Shown piece by piece: positions 22,776 to 31,416 of a stretch of DNA of 32,208 nucleotides (within the stretch, counting starts at the first letter, position 1; each line of letters begins with the position of its first letter). Source of the DNA: Sphingomonas gilva (GTDB lineage Bacteria > Pseudomonadota > Alphaproteobacteria > Sphingomonadales > Sphingomonadaceae); assembly GCF_003515075.1 (NCBI RefSeq), contig NZ_QWLV01000011.1:1-32208 (forward strand), given 5' to 3'. The notes under the pieces were generated by a model. It was not told where the DNA came from and did no database searches. It worked only from the letters and a program-made list of their open reading frames with translations. The translations under genes and the position numbers were made by a program.

Positions 22776-23446
22776 GCCTCGGGCGGGGTAGGGGTCTCGA
22801 ACTTCTCGATCACCCATTCCTCTTCCTGCGCCGCGGCGATCCAGTCCTGCATGAAGGGGTGCTGGACCACCGCGTCGGCATAGGCCTTGGCGAAGTTGGG
22901 CAGGGGGATCGAGTAGGTGATCAGCCGCGTGACGACCGGCGCGTACATGATGTCCGCCGCGCCGAACGCGCCGAACAGGAAGTCGCCCTCGCCGCCATGC
23001 CGCGCGCGGGCGTGCGCCCACAAGGTCATGATGCGGGCGAGATCGGCGAACACGTCCTGATCGATCCTGGCGGGCGGGAATACCTGGCGGATGTTCATGC
23101 TGTGCTTGCGGCGCAGCGCGGCGAAGCTCGAATGCATCTCCGCCGCCATCGAACGCGCCATGCCGCGGGCGCCTTCGTCGGCGGGCCAGAAGCGGTCACG
23201 CCCCACCTTGTCGGCGAGATAATCCACGATCGCCAGGCTGTCCCATACGACGATCTCGCCATCCCACAGGATCGGCACCTTGCCGCCGCCCGGCGCGAAC
23301 TCGTCCCCCTCGCGGCGCTTGTCCCACTCCTCGTCATAGAGCGGAACGACCGCCTCCTCGAACGGCAGGCCGGACTGCTTGCAGGCCAGCCAGCCGCGCA
23401 GCGACCAGGAGGAGTAGGCCTTGTTGCCGATGAAGAGCTTGAGCAT
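22772..23446 (-). CDS. Glutathione S-transferase family protein
   Basis: The 224-residue protein has a thioredoxin-fold N-terminal domain (MLKLFIGNKAYSSWSLRGWLACKQ), with the SSWS stretch where zeta-like GSTs carry the catalytic Ser. It also has GKVPILWDGEIVVWDSLAIVDYLAD with the cis-proline and the DS pair that replaces ES, and a helical C-terminal domain. It may be a maleylacetoacetate isomerase-like or plain conjugating enzyme; it cannot be specified further. It follows yihA after 37 bases on the same strand and its 3' end overlaps that of the cupin gene by 3 bases. Confidence 0.9.
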   Translation of the reverse strand: MLKLFIGNKAYSSWSLRGWLACKQSGLPFEEAVVPLYDEEWDKRREGDEFAPGGGKVPILWDGEIVVWDSLAIVDYLADKVGRDRFWPADEGARGMARSMAAEMHSSFAALRRKHSMNIRQVFPPARIDQDVFADLARIMTLWAHARARHGGEGDFLFGAFGAADIMYAPVVTRLITYSIPLPNFAKAYADAVVQHPFMQDWIAAAQEEEWVIEKFETPTPPEA

Positions 23447-23483
23447 GGCCGGCTGGATAGCGGGCCGCGCCGGCGAAGGCCAG

Positions 23484-24119
23484 TCAGCCGATCGCGTCGA
23501 TCACCGCGGCGCGGAGTTCGGGAATGCCAAGGCCCTTCTCGCTCGACGTGGCGATGATGTCGGGGTGAGCGGCGGGGCGTTTGCGCGCCTCGGCGGCGGT
23601 GGCGGCAGTGACTGCTTCGAGCTCCGTCGCCTTGACCTTGTCCGCCTTGGTGATGACCAGGCGGTAGCTGACCGCTGCATCGTCGAGCATCTGCATGACC
23701 TCACGATCGACATCCTTGATGCCGTGGCGCGCGTCGATCAGCACCAAGGTCCGCTTGAGCGCCGAACGGCCGCGCAGATAATCGTTGACCAGAAAGCGCC
23801 ATTTCCGGACGACGTCCTTCGGCGCCTTGGCGAAGCCGTAGCCGGGCATGTCGACCAGCCGAAAGCCGAGCGGCTCACCCACGTCGAAGAAGTTGAGCTC
23901 CTGCGTCCGCCCGGGCGTCACCGATGTCCGCGCCAGCGCCTTGCGTCCGGTCAGCGCGTTGAGCAGCGAGGACTTGCCGACGTTCGATCGCCCGGCGAAG
24001 GCCACCTCCGGAACCGCGGCGTCGGGCAGGAACTTCAGGTCCGGCGCGGACTTGAGGAACGCGATGGGGCCGGCGAAGGTCTTGCGCGCAGCCTCGATCG
24101 CGTCCTCCTCGAAGCTCAT
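23484..24119 (-). CDS. yihA: Ribosome biogenesis GTPase YihA/YsxC (EngB)
   Basis: This 211-residue TRAFAC GTPase acts in 50S subunit assembly. The G motifs are complete: G1 GRSNVGKS (43-50), G2 around TSVTPGRT (65-72), G3 DMPGYG (90-95), G4 TKAD (157-160) and G5 SSEKG (192-196). A basic [13 protein letters not shown] follows G3, as in EngB. The ATG overlaps the yidC stop (ATGA at 24119-24116), so it is coupled to yidC, the usual order in alphaproteobacteria. Confidence 0.96.
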   Translation of the reverse strand: MSFEEDAIEAARKTFAGPIAFLKSAPDLKFLPDAAVPEVAFAGRSNVGKSSLLNALTGRKALARTSVTPGRTQELNFFDVGEPLGFRLVDMPGYGFAKAPKDVVRKWRFLVNDYLRGRSALKRTLVLIDARHGIKDVDREVMQMLDDAAVSYRLVITKADKVKATELEAVTAATAAEARKRPAAHPDIIATSSEKGLGIPELRAAVIDAIG

Positions 24120-25816
24120 TTCGCCGGTGCCTCCTTCAGGCCCGGATGGCGGCTATAGAGCCACTTCTGTTGGGCGATGGTGAGGATGTTGGTCGTCGCC
24201 CAATAGAGTTGGAGGCCAGCCGCGAACGGCGCCATGACGAACATCAGGATCCAGGGCATCAGGCCGAACACCTGCTTCTGGATCTCGTCCATCGGCTGCG
24301 GGTTGAGCTTGAACTGCATCCACATCGTGACGCCGACGAGGATCGGCAGCACGCCGATGGCGACGAAGGCGGGCGGCGCGAAATCGAGCAGGCCGAACAG
24401 GTTGACCGGGGTCAGCGGATCGGGCGCGGCGAGATCCTTGATCCACAGCGCGAAGGGCTGGTGGCGCATCTCGATGGTCAGCAGCAGTACCTTGTAGAGC
24501 GCGTAGAAGATCGGGATTTGCAACAGGAGGGGCAGGCAGCCGGCGAGCGGATTGACCTTCTCCTCCTTGTACAGCTTGAGCATTTCCTGCTGCAGCTGCG
24601 CCTTGTCGTCCTTGTAGCGTTCCTGCAGCGCCTTCATTTTTGGCTGCACTACGCGCATTCCCGCCATCGACGCGAACTGCTTCTGCGCGATCGGGAACAT
24701 CAGACCGCGGATGATGAACGTGAGGAGGATGATCGCCACGCCGAAATTGCCGACCGCGCGGAACAGCCAGTCGAGCAGGTAGAAGATCGGCTTCTCGACG
24801 ATCTCGAACCAGCCCCAGTCGATCGCCTTGTCGAAGAAGACGACGTTTTCCTGATCCTCATAGCGATCGAGCAGATCGACCTCCTTGGCGCCGGCGAACA
24901 GCCGGGCGGTCTGCGTCACGGCCTTGCCGGGCTGGAGGATGGTCGGCGCGGCGGTGCGGTAATCCGCCTGGTATCCGCCGTTCGCTCCGGGGCGGAAGCG
25001 AAGCTGGGCGGCGCGGCCCTGATCGGGGATCAGCGCGGCCAGCCAGTAATGATCGGTAAAGCCCGCCCAGCCGCCGGTGGTGGAGACGCTTTGCGCGCCC
25101 TCGGTCACGTCGTCATAGTTGATGCCGTATTCGGCCGCGCCGTTCGCCACCCACATCGGGCCGACCTGGATGGTCCAGCTATCCTTGTCGGAGCCGATAT
25201 CGGCGCGGCTGAGATAGCCATAGGTCTGCACCGCGACGGCGCCCGCGCCGCCGTTGCCCACCGTCTGACGCGCGGTGAACATGTAGCCATCGTCGATCGA
25301 CAACTGGATCTGGTAGCGCTGGCCGCCGGAGGTGGCGCTGAGCGTCACCGGCTGGCCCTGGCGCAGCACCGGCGCGCTCGCGCTCCACACGGTGTTGCCG
25401 TCGGGCGGGGTCAGCCCTTCGCCCGTCCAGCCGAAGCCGGCGAAATAGGCGCCCGCCGCGCCGCCCGGCGAAAAGAGGCGGATCGGCGGCGAATTGTCGG
25501 CGACGGTCTCGTTGTAGCGGGTCAGCGTCAGGTCATCGATGCGCGCACCCTGCAGGTTGATCGAGCCCTGCAGCCGCGGCGTGTCTATCCGAACGCGCGG
25601 CGTTTCAGCGAGGACGACGGCGCGGCTGCGCAGCGCGCGCGGCGTATCCGCGGTGGGATCGGCCTCGGGTTGCGGATTGGCCACGACCTGGCCGTTCTCG
25701 ACCCGGGTCGAGGGCTGGGTCGCGCTCGGAAAGAATTTGTCGACCAGGAACGGCCAGCCGAACAGGATGATCCCGGCGAGCACGATCGCGAGGATCATGT
25801 TGCGATTGTCTTTCAC
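24116..25816 (-). CDS. yidC: Membrane protein insertase YidC
   Basis: This 566-residue Oxa1/YidC insertase works alone or with SecYEG to insert inner-membrane proteins. It has an N-terminal membrane helix ([23 protein letters not shown]), a large periplasmic P1 domain (about 50-340) and five C-terminal helices from [18 protein letters not shown], including the cytoplasmic hairpin [28 protein letters not shown]. The conserved Arg of the hydrophilic groove falls in IIRGLMFP. The gene lies 22 bases after yidD. Length and topology are those of Gram-negative YidC. Confidence 0.97.
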   Translation of the reverse strand: MKDNRNMILAIVLAGIILFGWPFLVDKFFPSATQPSTRVENGQVVANPQPEADPTADTPRALRSRAVVLAETPRVRIDTPRLQGSINLQGARIDDLTLTRYNETVADNSPPIRLFSPGGAAGAYFAGFGWTGEGLTPPDGNTVWSASAPVLRQGQPVTLSATSGGQRYQIQLSIDDGYMFTARQTVGNGGAGAVAVQTYGYLSRADIGSDKDSWTIQVGPMWVANGAAEYGINYDDVTEGAQSVSTTGGWAGFTDHYWLAALIPDQGRAAQLRFRPGANGGYQADYRTAAPTILQPGKAVTQTARLFAGAKEVDLLDRYEDQENVVFFDKAIDWGWFEIVEKPIFYLLDWLFRAVGNFGVAIILLTFIIRGLMFPIAQKQFASMAGMRVVQPKMKALQERYKDDKAQLQQEMLKLYKEEKVNPLAGCLPLLLQIPIFYALYKVLLLTIEMRHQPFALWIKDLAAPDPLTPVNLFGLLDFAPPAFVAIGVLPILVGVTMWMQFKLNPQPMDEIQKQVFGLMPWILMFVMAPFAAGLQLYWATTNILTIAQQKWLYSRHPGLKEAPAK

Positions 25817-25838
25817 GAGCCTGTAATTTCCCTGTCAG

Positions 25839-26051
25839 TCACGGCACGGGATCGTGCCCGGAGCCGCCCCAGGGGTGGCACCTGAGCAGCCGTCTCGTCG
25901 CGAGCCAGCTTCCCTTCACCGCCCCATAGCGGCGAAGCGCCTCGATTGCATAGGCCGAACAGGACGGATTGTAGCGGCACGAGGGCGGCAATATGCGTGA
26001 CGGGCCGATCTGCCAGCCGCGGGCGATAAGGATCAGCGCGCGCGCGATCAT
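25839..26051 (-). CDS. yidD: Membrane protein insertion efficiency factor YidD
   Basis: The 70-residue protein has the YidD core [47 protein letters not shown], with its three conserved cysteines. It opens with an amphipathic or membrane-binding helix ([13 protein letters not shown]) and assists YidC-dependent insertion at the inner membrane. The ATG overlaps the rnpA stop (ATGA at 26051-26048). The order rnpA-yidD-yidC is the canonical one. Confidence 0.95.
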   Translation of the reverse strand: MIARALILIARGWQIGPSRILPPSCRYNPSCSAYAIEALRRYGAVKGSWLATRRLLRCHPWGGSGHDPVP

Positions 26052-26512
26052 CGCGAGAGCTTCGCCAGCGCCTTGGCCAACTCGACCCGCATTTGGGCGA
26101 AATCGCGCTCGATCCCGCCCTGGCGGCCGATCAGCACGTGATCGGCGCCGCGCAGGCCCGATTCGGGAAGCAGCTCGCGCAACAGGGCGCGGAAGCGGCG
26201 CTTCATCCGGTTGCGCGCGACGGCGTTGCCGATCTTCCTGGTCACGGTCACGCCCATGCGAATCGCCGGGTCGCCGTCATCGCGGGGGCGCACCAGCAGG
26301 ACGAAGCCCGGCATCGGCGCGCGCTTTCCCGCATTCGCCGCAAGGAAATCCCTGCGGACGCGTAAGGTGGTTACGCCGACAGCTTCTTGCGGCCGCGCGC
26401 GCGGCGGGCGCGGATCACGTTGCGGCCGCCCGGCGTCGCCATGCGGCTGCGGAAACCGTGACGGCGCGCACGCACCAGGTTCGACGGCTGAAAGGTGCGC
26501 TTCATCGCTCAT
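26048..26512 (-). CDS. rnpA: Ribonuclease P protein component, apparently with an N-terminal extension nested over rpmH
   Basis: The conserved RnpA domain ([17 protein letters not shown], then [27 protein letters not shown] with the RNR motif) runs from about 26374 to the stop and is about 108 residues. At 26374, where rnpA would overlap the rpmH stop, the codon is GTA; no ATG, GTG or TTG lies in frame between there and 26512. ATG at 26314 would delete the conserved N-terminus. ATG at 26512 gives 154 residues with a 46-residue Pro/Arg-rich extension and encloses rpmH out of frame. The coordinates assume 26512. Alternatives are a GTA start or a sequence error at 26372. RnpA assists the RNase P RNA in tRNA 5' maturation. 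Confidence 0.75.
   Translation of the reverse strand: MSDEAHLSAVEPGACAPSRFPQPHGDAGRPQRDPRPPRARPQEAVGVTTLRVRRDFLAANAGKRAPMPGFVLLVRPRDDGDPAIRMGVTVTRKIGNAVARNRMKRRFRALLRELLPESGLRGADHVLIGRQGGIERDFAQMRVELAKALAKLSR
26371..26505 (-). CDS. rpmH: 50S ribosomal protein L34
   Basis: This 44-residue, strongly basic protein reads [18 protein letters not shown], then [26 protein letters not shown], the full L34 sequence. The GAGGA site at 26517-26513 is 7 bases before its ATG. Another ATG, in the rnpA frame, sits between that site and this start (26512-26510), separated from it by AGCG only. The TAA stop is at 26373-26371. The candidate promoter is at 26593-26565. Confidence 0.96.
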   Translation of the reverse strand: MKRTFQPSNLVRARRHGFRSRMATPGGRNVIRARRARGRKKLSA

Positions 26513-26863
26513 TCCTCGGTCAGAATAGAAAAGGGCCGCCACTGGGACGGCCGGATCATCGGCGCGCTTAGGTAAATCGGCGGTCGAAGTCAACTCGTCA
26601 GCCTCCTCGCGCGCGGCGCGGCGGCGTGCGCTCGGCCGGCGCATGCCCCAGTCGGCCCAGCTGCCCATCCGCGGCCATTTCCGCTTGGCGCGGGCGAATT
26701 GCCGCTGCGCCCAGCGCGAGTTCCTGAGAATCAGCGACAGCCCGGCGGCGGCGAAGATGATGCCTCCAGGGCCCGGAATCGGTCCGACGAAGGCGGCGGC
26801 GATCAGCAGCACGATGCCAAGCGACAGGAACACGACGCGGAGGACGGGATGCTTGGTCGCCAT
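26513..26863 (-). CDS. PGPGW-type small membrane protein; frame has no stop of its own and continues into rnpA
   Basis: It starts MATKHPVLRVVFLSLGIVLLIAAAF, then VGPIPGPGGIIFAAAGLSLIL, two hydrophobic segments around the PGPG turn that marks the PGPGW family of putative membrane proteins of unknown role. A basic tail follows (RNSRWAQRQFARAKRKWPR, RRPSARRRAAREEADEL). Homologous sequence probably ends near residue 90, but no stop codon follows. The frame runs through the rpmH promoter and rpmH region to the rnpA TGA at 26048, 271 codons in all. The end given here is only the point where the rnpA candidate start begins. It is divergent from comM. Confidence 0.65.
26529..26552 (-). terminator. 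Hairpin followed by T-rich stretch in the rpmH leader
   Basis: On the minus strand GGCCGTC (26552-26546) pairs with GGCGGCC (26540-26534), with one G-U pair and loop CCAGT; CTTTTCTATTCT follows. It lies between the candidate rpmH promoter and the rpmH ribosome-binding site. It could be a weak attenuator, or the terminator for transcripts from the PGPGW gene. Confidence 0.45.
26565..26593 (-). promoter_or_regulatory. Candidate promoter of the rpmH-rnpA-yidD-yidC-yihA cluster
   Basis: TTGACT (26593-26588), a 17-base spacer and TAAGCG (26570-26565) on the minus strand, about 60 bases upstream of the rpmH start. The -35 box is good and the -10 box is poor. It lies inside the open frame that continues from the PGPGW gene. 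Confidence 0.5.
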
Positions 26864-26949
26864 GCCCGGAAGGTGGTGAAGCGGGAGCGCAAAAACAATC
26901 GACGGTGTGAGGCATCGCCGCTAAGCCGTTGGCGGGCAGGGGGGAATGC

Positions 26950-28458
26950 ATGGTCGCGATCGTCTCGACAGCGGCATATCTTGGGCTGGAGGCGCGCGGC
27001 GTCGAGGTGCAGGTGCAGATCGCGGGCGGCGTGCCCGCCTTCGTCGTCGTCGGGCTGCCCGACAAGGCGGTGGGCGAAAGCCGCGAGCGGGTGCGCGCCG
27101 CGCTTTCCGCCATCGGCCTGGCGCTGCCGCCCAAGCGGATCACCGTCAACCTGTCGCCAGCGGACCTGCCCAAGGAAGGCTCGCATTACGACTTGCCGAT
27201 CGCGCTCGGGCTGCTTGCGGCGATGGGCGTGGTCGATCGCGAATCGCTCGCCGAATATCTCGTCGTCGGCGAACTGGGGCTGGACGGGCGCATCGCAGCG
27301 ACGCCGGGCGTGCTGCTCGCCGCGATCCATGCCGGGGAGCAGGGGCTGGGGCTGATCTGCCCGGCGAGCCAGGGAGCGGAGGCCGCCTGGGCGGGTTCGG
27401 TCGAGGTCGTGGCCGCACCTGATCTGCTCGGCCTGCTCAACCATCTGAAGGGCGCCGGCCTGCTGCGACCGCCCGAGCCGGGCGCGGTCGATCCGCCCGG
27501 CATGGGGCCGGACCTTCGCCAGGTGAAGGGGCAGGAGACCGCCAAGCGGGCGCTGGAGATCGCCGCGGCTGGCGGGCACAACCTGCTGATGGTCGGGCCG
27601 CCGGGGGCGGGCAAGTCGCTGCTTGCCTCCTGCCTGCCGGGAATCCTGCCGCCGCTCGAATCGTCCGAGGCGCTGGAGGTCTCGATGGTTCAGTCGGTGG
27701 CCGGCACGCTGAGCGAGGGGCGGCTGACCCGCGTGCGCCCGTTCCGATCGCCGCACCACAGCGCGTCCATGGCGGCGCTCACCGGCGGCGGGCTGCGCGT
27801 GCGGCCGGGCGAGGTGAGCCTGGCGCATCTGGGCGTGCTGTTCCTCGACGAGCTGCCCGAATTCCAGCGCGCGGTGCTCGATTCGCTGCGCCAGCCGCTC
27901 GAGACGGGGACGGTGTCGGTCGCCCGCGCCAACGCGCACGTCACCTTCCCGGCGCGCGTCCAGCTCGTCGCGGCGATGAACCCGTGCCGCTGCGGGCATC
28001 TCGGCGATCCAGCGCTCGCCTGCTCGCGTGCGCCGAAATGCGCCGCGGACTACCAGGCCAAGGTCTCGGGCCCGCTGCTCGATCGGATCGACCTGCATGT
28101 CGAGGTGGCGCAGGTCACCGCCGCCGATCTGGTGCTGCCGCCGCCGGCCGAAGGATCGGCCGAGGTCGCCGTTCGCGTGGCCGAGGCGCGCACGGTGCAG
28201 GCGGCGCGCTACGGGCAGAACGGCGTCCGCACCAATGCCGAAGCGGACGGCGATGTGCTCGACGCCGTCGCCACGCCCGATGAACCGGGGCGCAAGCTGC
28301 TCGCCCAGGCGGCGGAGGCGATGCGGCTGTCCGCGCGCGGCTATACGCGCGTGCTGCGCGTGGCGCGGACCATCGCCGATCTGGCCGGAGCGGAGGCGGT
28401 GGGGCGAATCCATGTCGCCGAGGCGCTCAGCTATCGCCGCCAGGCCCCGCGCGGCTGA
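26950..28458 (+). CDS. comM: ComM/YifB-family Mg-chelatase-like AAA+ ATPase
   Basis: This 502-residue protein has an N-terminal Lon-protease-like fold domain (MVAIVSTAAYLGLEARGVEV, VVVGLPDKAVGESRERVRAAL), the AAA+ core with Walker A GPPGAGKS (216-223) and Walker B VLFLDELPEF, and the cysteine cluster C346, C348, C358 and C364 in NPCRCGHLGDPALACSRAPKC. The C-terminal Mg-chelatase-like domain contains LSARGYTRVLRVARTIADL. ComM is a helicase that promotes branch migration during natural transformation; whether it does so here is unknown. The start ATG at 26950 follows a G-rich ribosome-binding site. Confidence 0.94.
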   Translation: MVAIVSTAAYLGLEARGVEVQVQIAGGVPAFVVVGLPDKAVGESRERVRAALSAIGLALPPKRITVNLSPADLPKEGSHYDLPIALGLLAAMGVVDRESLAEYLVVGELGLDGRIAATPGVLLAAIHAGEQGLGLICPASQGAEAAWAGSVEVVAAPDLLGLLNHLKGAGLLRPPEPGAVDPPGMGPDLRQVKGQETAKRALEIAAAGGHNLLMVGPPGAGKSLLASCLPGILPPLESSEALEVSMVQSVAGTLSEGRLTRVRPFRSPHHSASMAALTGGGLRVRPGEVSLAHLGVLFLDELPEFQRAVLDSLRQPLETGTVSVARANAHVTFPARVQLVAAMNPCRCGHLGDPALACSRAPKCAADYQAKVSGPLLDRIDLHVEVAQVTAADLVLPPPAEGSAEVAVRVAEARTVQAARYGQNGVRTNAEADGDVLDAVATPDEPGRKLLAQAAEAMRLSARGYTRVLRVARTIADLAGAEAVGRIHVAEALSYRRQAPRG

Positions 28459-28788
28459 CTGGCTCAAAGATCACACAAAGATCACACCAAGGCACGTTTT
28501 CCGCGTCAGGTGGTTTGCGAAGGCGAAGCCAGTCTTGCGTCGCATAAGTCGCAGGTGTTCTGCAATTTCATTGCGTGCACGTAATATTATTACACGGCGT
28601 CCACTATGTTCAGTGTCCTGCGCCTGGTGGGGAACGGGCGACATCAAAGCCTGTCGAGGGCATTGCTGACGGATTCAAAGAGCAAGCCAGCGGCGAACTG
28701 GTGAATCGGGACAATGCCAGAACATCGCCATGTAGGACAGCGATTGTTGCGCGCGGGCGCGTGGTCGGTTAGGGCGCACGGCTTCGCT
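28459..28788. other. 330-base intergenic stretch between comM and tRNA-Leu
   Basis: No gene is recognisable. It contains a tandem AAGATCACAC repeat (near 28467-28487), the AT-rich palindrome GTAATATTATTAC (28581-28593) and presumably the tRNA promoter just before 28789. Base composition is a little AT-richer than the flanking genes. Confidence 0.6.
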
Positions 28789-28873
28789 GCCCCTGTGGCG
28801 AAATTGGTAGACGCATTCGACTCAAAATCGAACGCCGCAAGGCATGCTGGTTCGAGTCCGGCCAGGGGCACCA
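28789..28873 (+). tRNA. tRNA-Leu (anticodon CAA)
   Basis: This is an 85-base class II tRNA. The acceptor stem GCCCCTG pairs with CAGGGGC, followed by A and an encoded CCA. The D-arm is GCG...CGC with GGTAGA, and the anticodon arm TTCGA-CTCAAAA-TCGAA gives anticodon CAA. The variable arm is GCC-GCAA-GGC-like and the T-arm is GCTGG-TTCGAGT-CCGGC. It reads UUG codons. Confidence 0.96.
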
Positions 28874-28914
28874 TTTTCAGGCGCGACCGCGCATCAATGA
28901 CCGAGGCGCCGGCC

Positions 28915-29991
28915 TCAGCGCTTGAAGAACAACGGTTCGACCTGCTGCATCGCAGGCTTCACGCCCGACTGGTGATCCGAAAAGGCGGCGATCGCGGTTC
29001 CGGTGGCAGGGGCGTAGCCGGCATAGGTTCCCCAGAAGCCGCTGTGCCACCAGATTTCGCCGGTCGGCGTCTGCTTCACGAAAATGCCCGATCGATAGCT
29101 CTCTGCGCCGTGGTGCGGCCCCTGCCAAAGCATCTCCCTGAGCGTCCCGGGCTTGTCGAAGATGCGGCCGCCGAACAGCGCCTTGAAGAACAGCGCGAGA
29201 TCGCGCGGCGACATCACCAGCCCGCCGCCGCCATACAGGTCCATCGACGCATGGACATCGGTCACGTCCAGATCGCCCAGATACTGGCGCGCCCGCTGCG
29301 GCGCCCCGCCAGGCCGCTGTTCGAAGATTTCCCACCAAGTGGCCTTCAGCCCCAGCGAATCGAGCTTCAATTGCTGCCGTACCGCCTTGGCCAGGTTGAG
29401 CTTGGTGACGCGTTCGATGATCTCGCCCAGCAGGATATAGCCGGTATCGGAGTAGCGGAATTTGGTGCCGGGCGCGCTTTGCGGATCGGCATATTCGGTC
29501 ATCAGCGCGACCAGCTCTTCGCGGGTGAAGTGGCGCGACGTGTTGGCCTTCAGCATCTCGACATAACGCTTGTCGCCGCCGTGATCGTACAGGCCGCCGC
29601 TGTGGCTGAGCAGGTGCCGCACGGTGATCCTGGCGGTGTCGTATCCGTCTGCGCGTAGGACGGCGTCGTTAGCGGGTGAGATCAGCCCGCCGATCGGCGC
29701 GTCCAGATCGATCCGGCCCTGCTCCCACAGCCGCAGCACGGTGGCCGCGACGAAGGTCTTGGTGTTGCTGGCGATACGCAGCGGCGTATCGGTGGCGAGC
29801 GGCGGGCGTGCCGCGCCGTGATCCACGCCGTTGCCGACGACATACACCGCCACCGGCTGCGGCTGAGCGGCGACCAGCGCGGTCAGCGCCTCGCGATCAG
29901 CGCTCGTTGCCTCGGCGGCGGCTGCCTGCTGCGCCGACGCCGGCAGGGGAACCGCGAACATCGCCGCGACGGTGATCAGAAAATGACGCAT
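28915..29991 (-). CDS. Serine hydrolase of the class C beta-lactamase family (S12)
   Basis: This 358-residue exported protein has a signal peptide (MRHFLITVAAMFAVPLPASA, cleavage near Ala20). The active-site set is SNTK (Ser75, Lys78), YSD (Tyr180) replacing YxN, and HSG (His316) replacing KTG, typical of esterase/peptidase-like members rather than true AmpC. It also shows HLLSHSGGLYDHGG and DLYGGGGLVMSPRDLALFFKAL. Substrate is unknown. A GGAAG site precedes the ATG at 29991. It stands alone, convergent with the tRNA gene. Confidence 0.92.
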   Translation of the reverse strand: MRHFLITVAAMFAVPLPASAQQAAAAEATSADREALTALVAAQPQPVAVYVVGNGVDHGAARPPLATDTPLRIASNTKTFVAATVLRLWEQGRIDLDAPIGGLISPANDAVLRADGYDTARITVRHLLSHSGGLYDHGGDKRYVEMLKANTSRHFTREELVALMTEYADPQSAPGTKFRYSDTGYILLGEIIERVTKLNLAKAVRQQLKLDSLGLKATWWEIFEQRPGGAPQRARQYLGDLDVTDVHASMDLYGGGGLVMSPRDLALFFKALFGGRIFDKPGTLREMLWQGPHHGAESYRSGIFVKQTPTGEIWWHSGFWGTYAGYAPATGTAIAAFSDHQSGVKPAMQQVEPLFFKR

Positions 29992-30187
29992 GCTTCCTTC
30001 CAATTCGCCGTTCGCCGATCCGGCGCGACCTTGTGGCGGCATAGCAACCGGCGTGTGACGAATGCGAGCGAAGATCGGTGTGCGAAAAAGTGTGAGAGCA
30101 ATCATGCTCCGCGCAAGTTAAAGGGGGTCGGACGCACCCCGCGATACGGAGCACGGCAAATCGGGGCAATCCGGGTGCGCCGCTGCC

Positions 30188-30949
30188 TTACTCCCGCCAG
30201 CTCCGGTCAGTTCGGTCGACCAGCCTCACCATCGCGTCGAAATCGGCCTTGCCGGGGCCGCCGGGGATGGAGACCTTGGAGAGATCGCGCTGGTGGACGT
30301 CGACCACTTCCTGTGGGACGTGGACCGGCTGGCCCATCGACAGCGTGGCGAGCTGGATCTCGCAAGCGCGCTGGAGCGACCAGTGCTTGATGAACGCTTC
30401 GGGCAGGGTGCGGCCCATCACCAGGATGCCGTGGTTCTTGAGCAGCATCACCCTTTTGTCGCCGAGATGCTCGATCAGCCGCTCGCCTTCCTCGGACCTG
30501 ACCGTCACGCCCTCGAAATCGTGATAGGCGATCTGCCCGGCGAAGTTGCAGGCGTAGAAGTTGATCGGCTGCAGCCCGCCCTCGAGCGCGCTGACCGCCA
30601 TGCCGGCGGTGGTGTGGGTGTGCATGATGCAATGCGCATCGGGCAGGTTCCTGTGGAACACCGCGTGCTGGACGAAGCCCGCCAGGTTCACCGGATAGGG
30701 ATTGTCGTCCAGCTTGTTGCCGTCGATGTCGATCTTGACCAAGTTCGATGCCTTCACCTCGCTGAAATGCAGGCCGAACGGGTTGATCAGGAAGGCGTTT
30801 TCCTCATCCGGGCATTTGACCGTGATGTGGTTGTAGATCATCTCCGACCAGCCGAGCATGTCGAACACCCGGTAGCAGGCGGCGAGCTGCTGGCGCGCCT
30901 CCCATTCGGCCTCCGAATAGCGGCTGTTGGGCTTGAGCTGGGTGGCCAT
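30188..30949 (-). CDS. Class II aldolase/adducin-family protein
   Basis: This 253-residue protein has the class II aldolase fold: ACYRVFDMLGWSEMIYNHITVK near the N-terminus, then FLINPFGLHFSEVKASNLVKID, and the metal-binding HTHT (His110, His112) in CIMHTHTTAGMAVSAL with the third ligand His173 in LLKNHGILVMG. It probably cleaves or epimerises a phosphorylated or plain hydroxy-acid or sugar; many alphaproteobacterial paralogues are uncharacterised. The ATG at 30949 is chosen because GGAGAG lies 6 bases upstream; GTG at 30955 is an alternative. It is monocistronic. Confidence 0.92.
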   Translation of the reverse strand: MATQLKPNSRYSEAEWEARQQLAACYRVFDMLGWSEMIYNHITVKCPDEENAFLINPFGLHFSEVKASNLVKIDIDGNKLDDNPYPVNLAGFVQHAVFHRNLPDAHCIMHTHTTAGMAVSALEGGLQPINFYACNFAGQIAYHDFEGVTVRSEEGERLIEHLGDKRVMLLKNHGILVMGRTLPEAFIKHWSLQRACEIQLATLSMGQPVHVPQEVVDVHQRDLSKVSIPGGPGKADFDAMVRLVDRTDRSWRE

Positions 30950-31043
30950 CGGCACTCTCCGGATATGATCTGGTTTAGAAGATGCAGTATGCCATGCGGA
31001 GCCCTGCGGCGCAAAGCCCTGGCCGCAAAATTGGCCTTGGCGC

Positions 31044-31072
31044 TTGAAAAATCGCGAATCCCGATGTAGGGC
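31044..31072 (+). promoter_or_regulatory. Candidate promoter of rpsU
   Basis: TTGAAA (31044-31049), a 17-base spacer and TAGGGC (31067-31072), about 65 bases before the rpsU ATG. The box quality resembles that of the candidate rpsT and rpmH promoters: good -35, degenerate -10. Confidence 0.4.
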
Positions 31073-31138
31073 GCGCGGGTTCGGCGCGGAGCGTGCTTCG
31101 CGCTGCCCCTATTCTATTGACTGGAGTTCGACGGTTTT

Positions 31139-31345
31139 ATGCAGATCATGGTTCGCGACAACAATGTCGACCAGGCCCTTCGCGCGCTCAAGAAGAAGCT
31201 GCAGCGCGAGGGCGTGTATCGCGAAATGAAGCTGCGTCGCCACTATGAAAAGCCCAGCGAGAAGCGCGCCCGCGAGCGCGCCGCCGCGGTCCGCCGCGCG
31301 CGCAAGCTGGAGCGCAAGCGCATGGAGCGCGACGGCGCCAAGTGA
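31139..31345 (+). CDS. rpsU: 30S ribosomal protein S21
   Basis: This 68-residue, highly basic protein opens [46 protein letters not shown], the full S21 pattern, with a helical Arg/Lys/Ala-rich tail. S21 binds near the 3' end of 16S rRNA in the 30S platform and helps translation initiation. The ATG at 31139 gives the canonical N-terminus, and a TGGAG motif lies about 13 bases upstream. The FKBP gene follows 71 bases downstream on the same strand and may be cotranscribed. Confidence 0.96.
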   Translation: MQIMVRDNNVDQALRALKKKLQREGVYREMKLRRHYEKPSEKRARERAAAVRRARKLERKRMERDGAK

Positions 31346-31416
31346 GCCGTTTTCCGGCCGGGGGCACGTCCTTGGCCGCATTCGTTTTCCCGATTGCTGA
31401 AAGGGCTTGAAGGCCG

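Noticed and set aside
28467..28487. Tandem AAGATCACAC repeat after comM as a regulatory iteron
   Set aside because: Only two short copies without a gene downstream that would use them. Too little to support a binding-site array.
28581..28593. AT-rich palindrome GTAATATTATTAC resembling a rolling-circle nick site
   Set aside because: It does not contain the exact TAATATTAC nonanucleotide, and no Rep gene is nearby. Probably chance in a slightly AT-richer gap.
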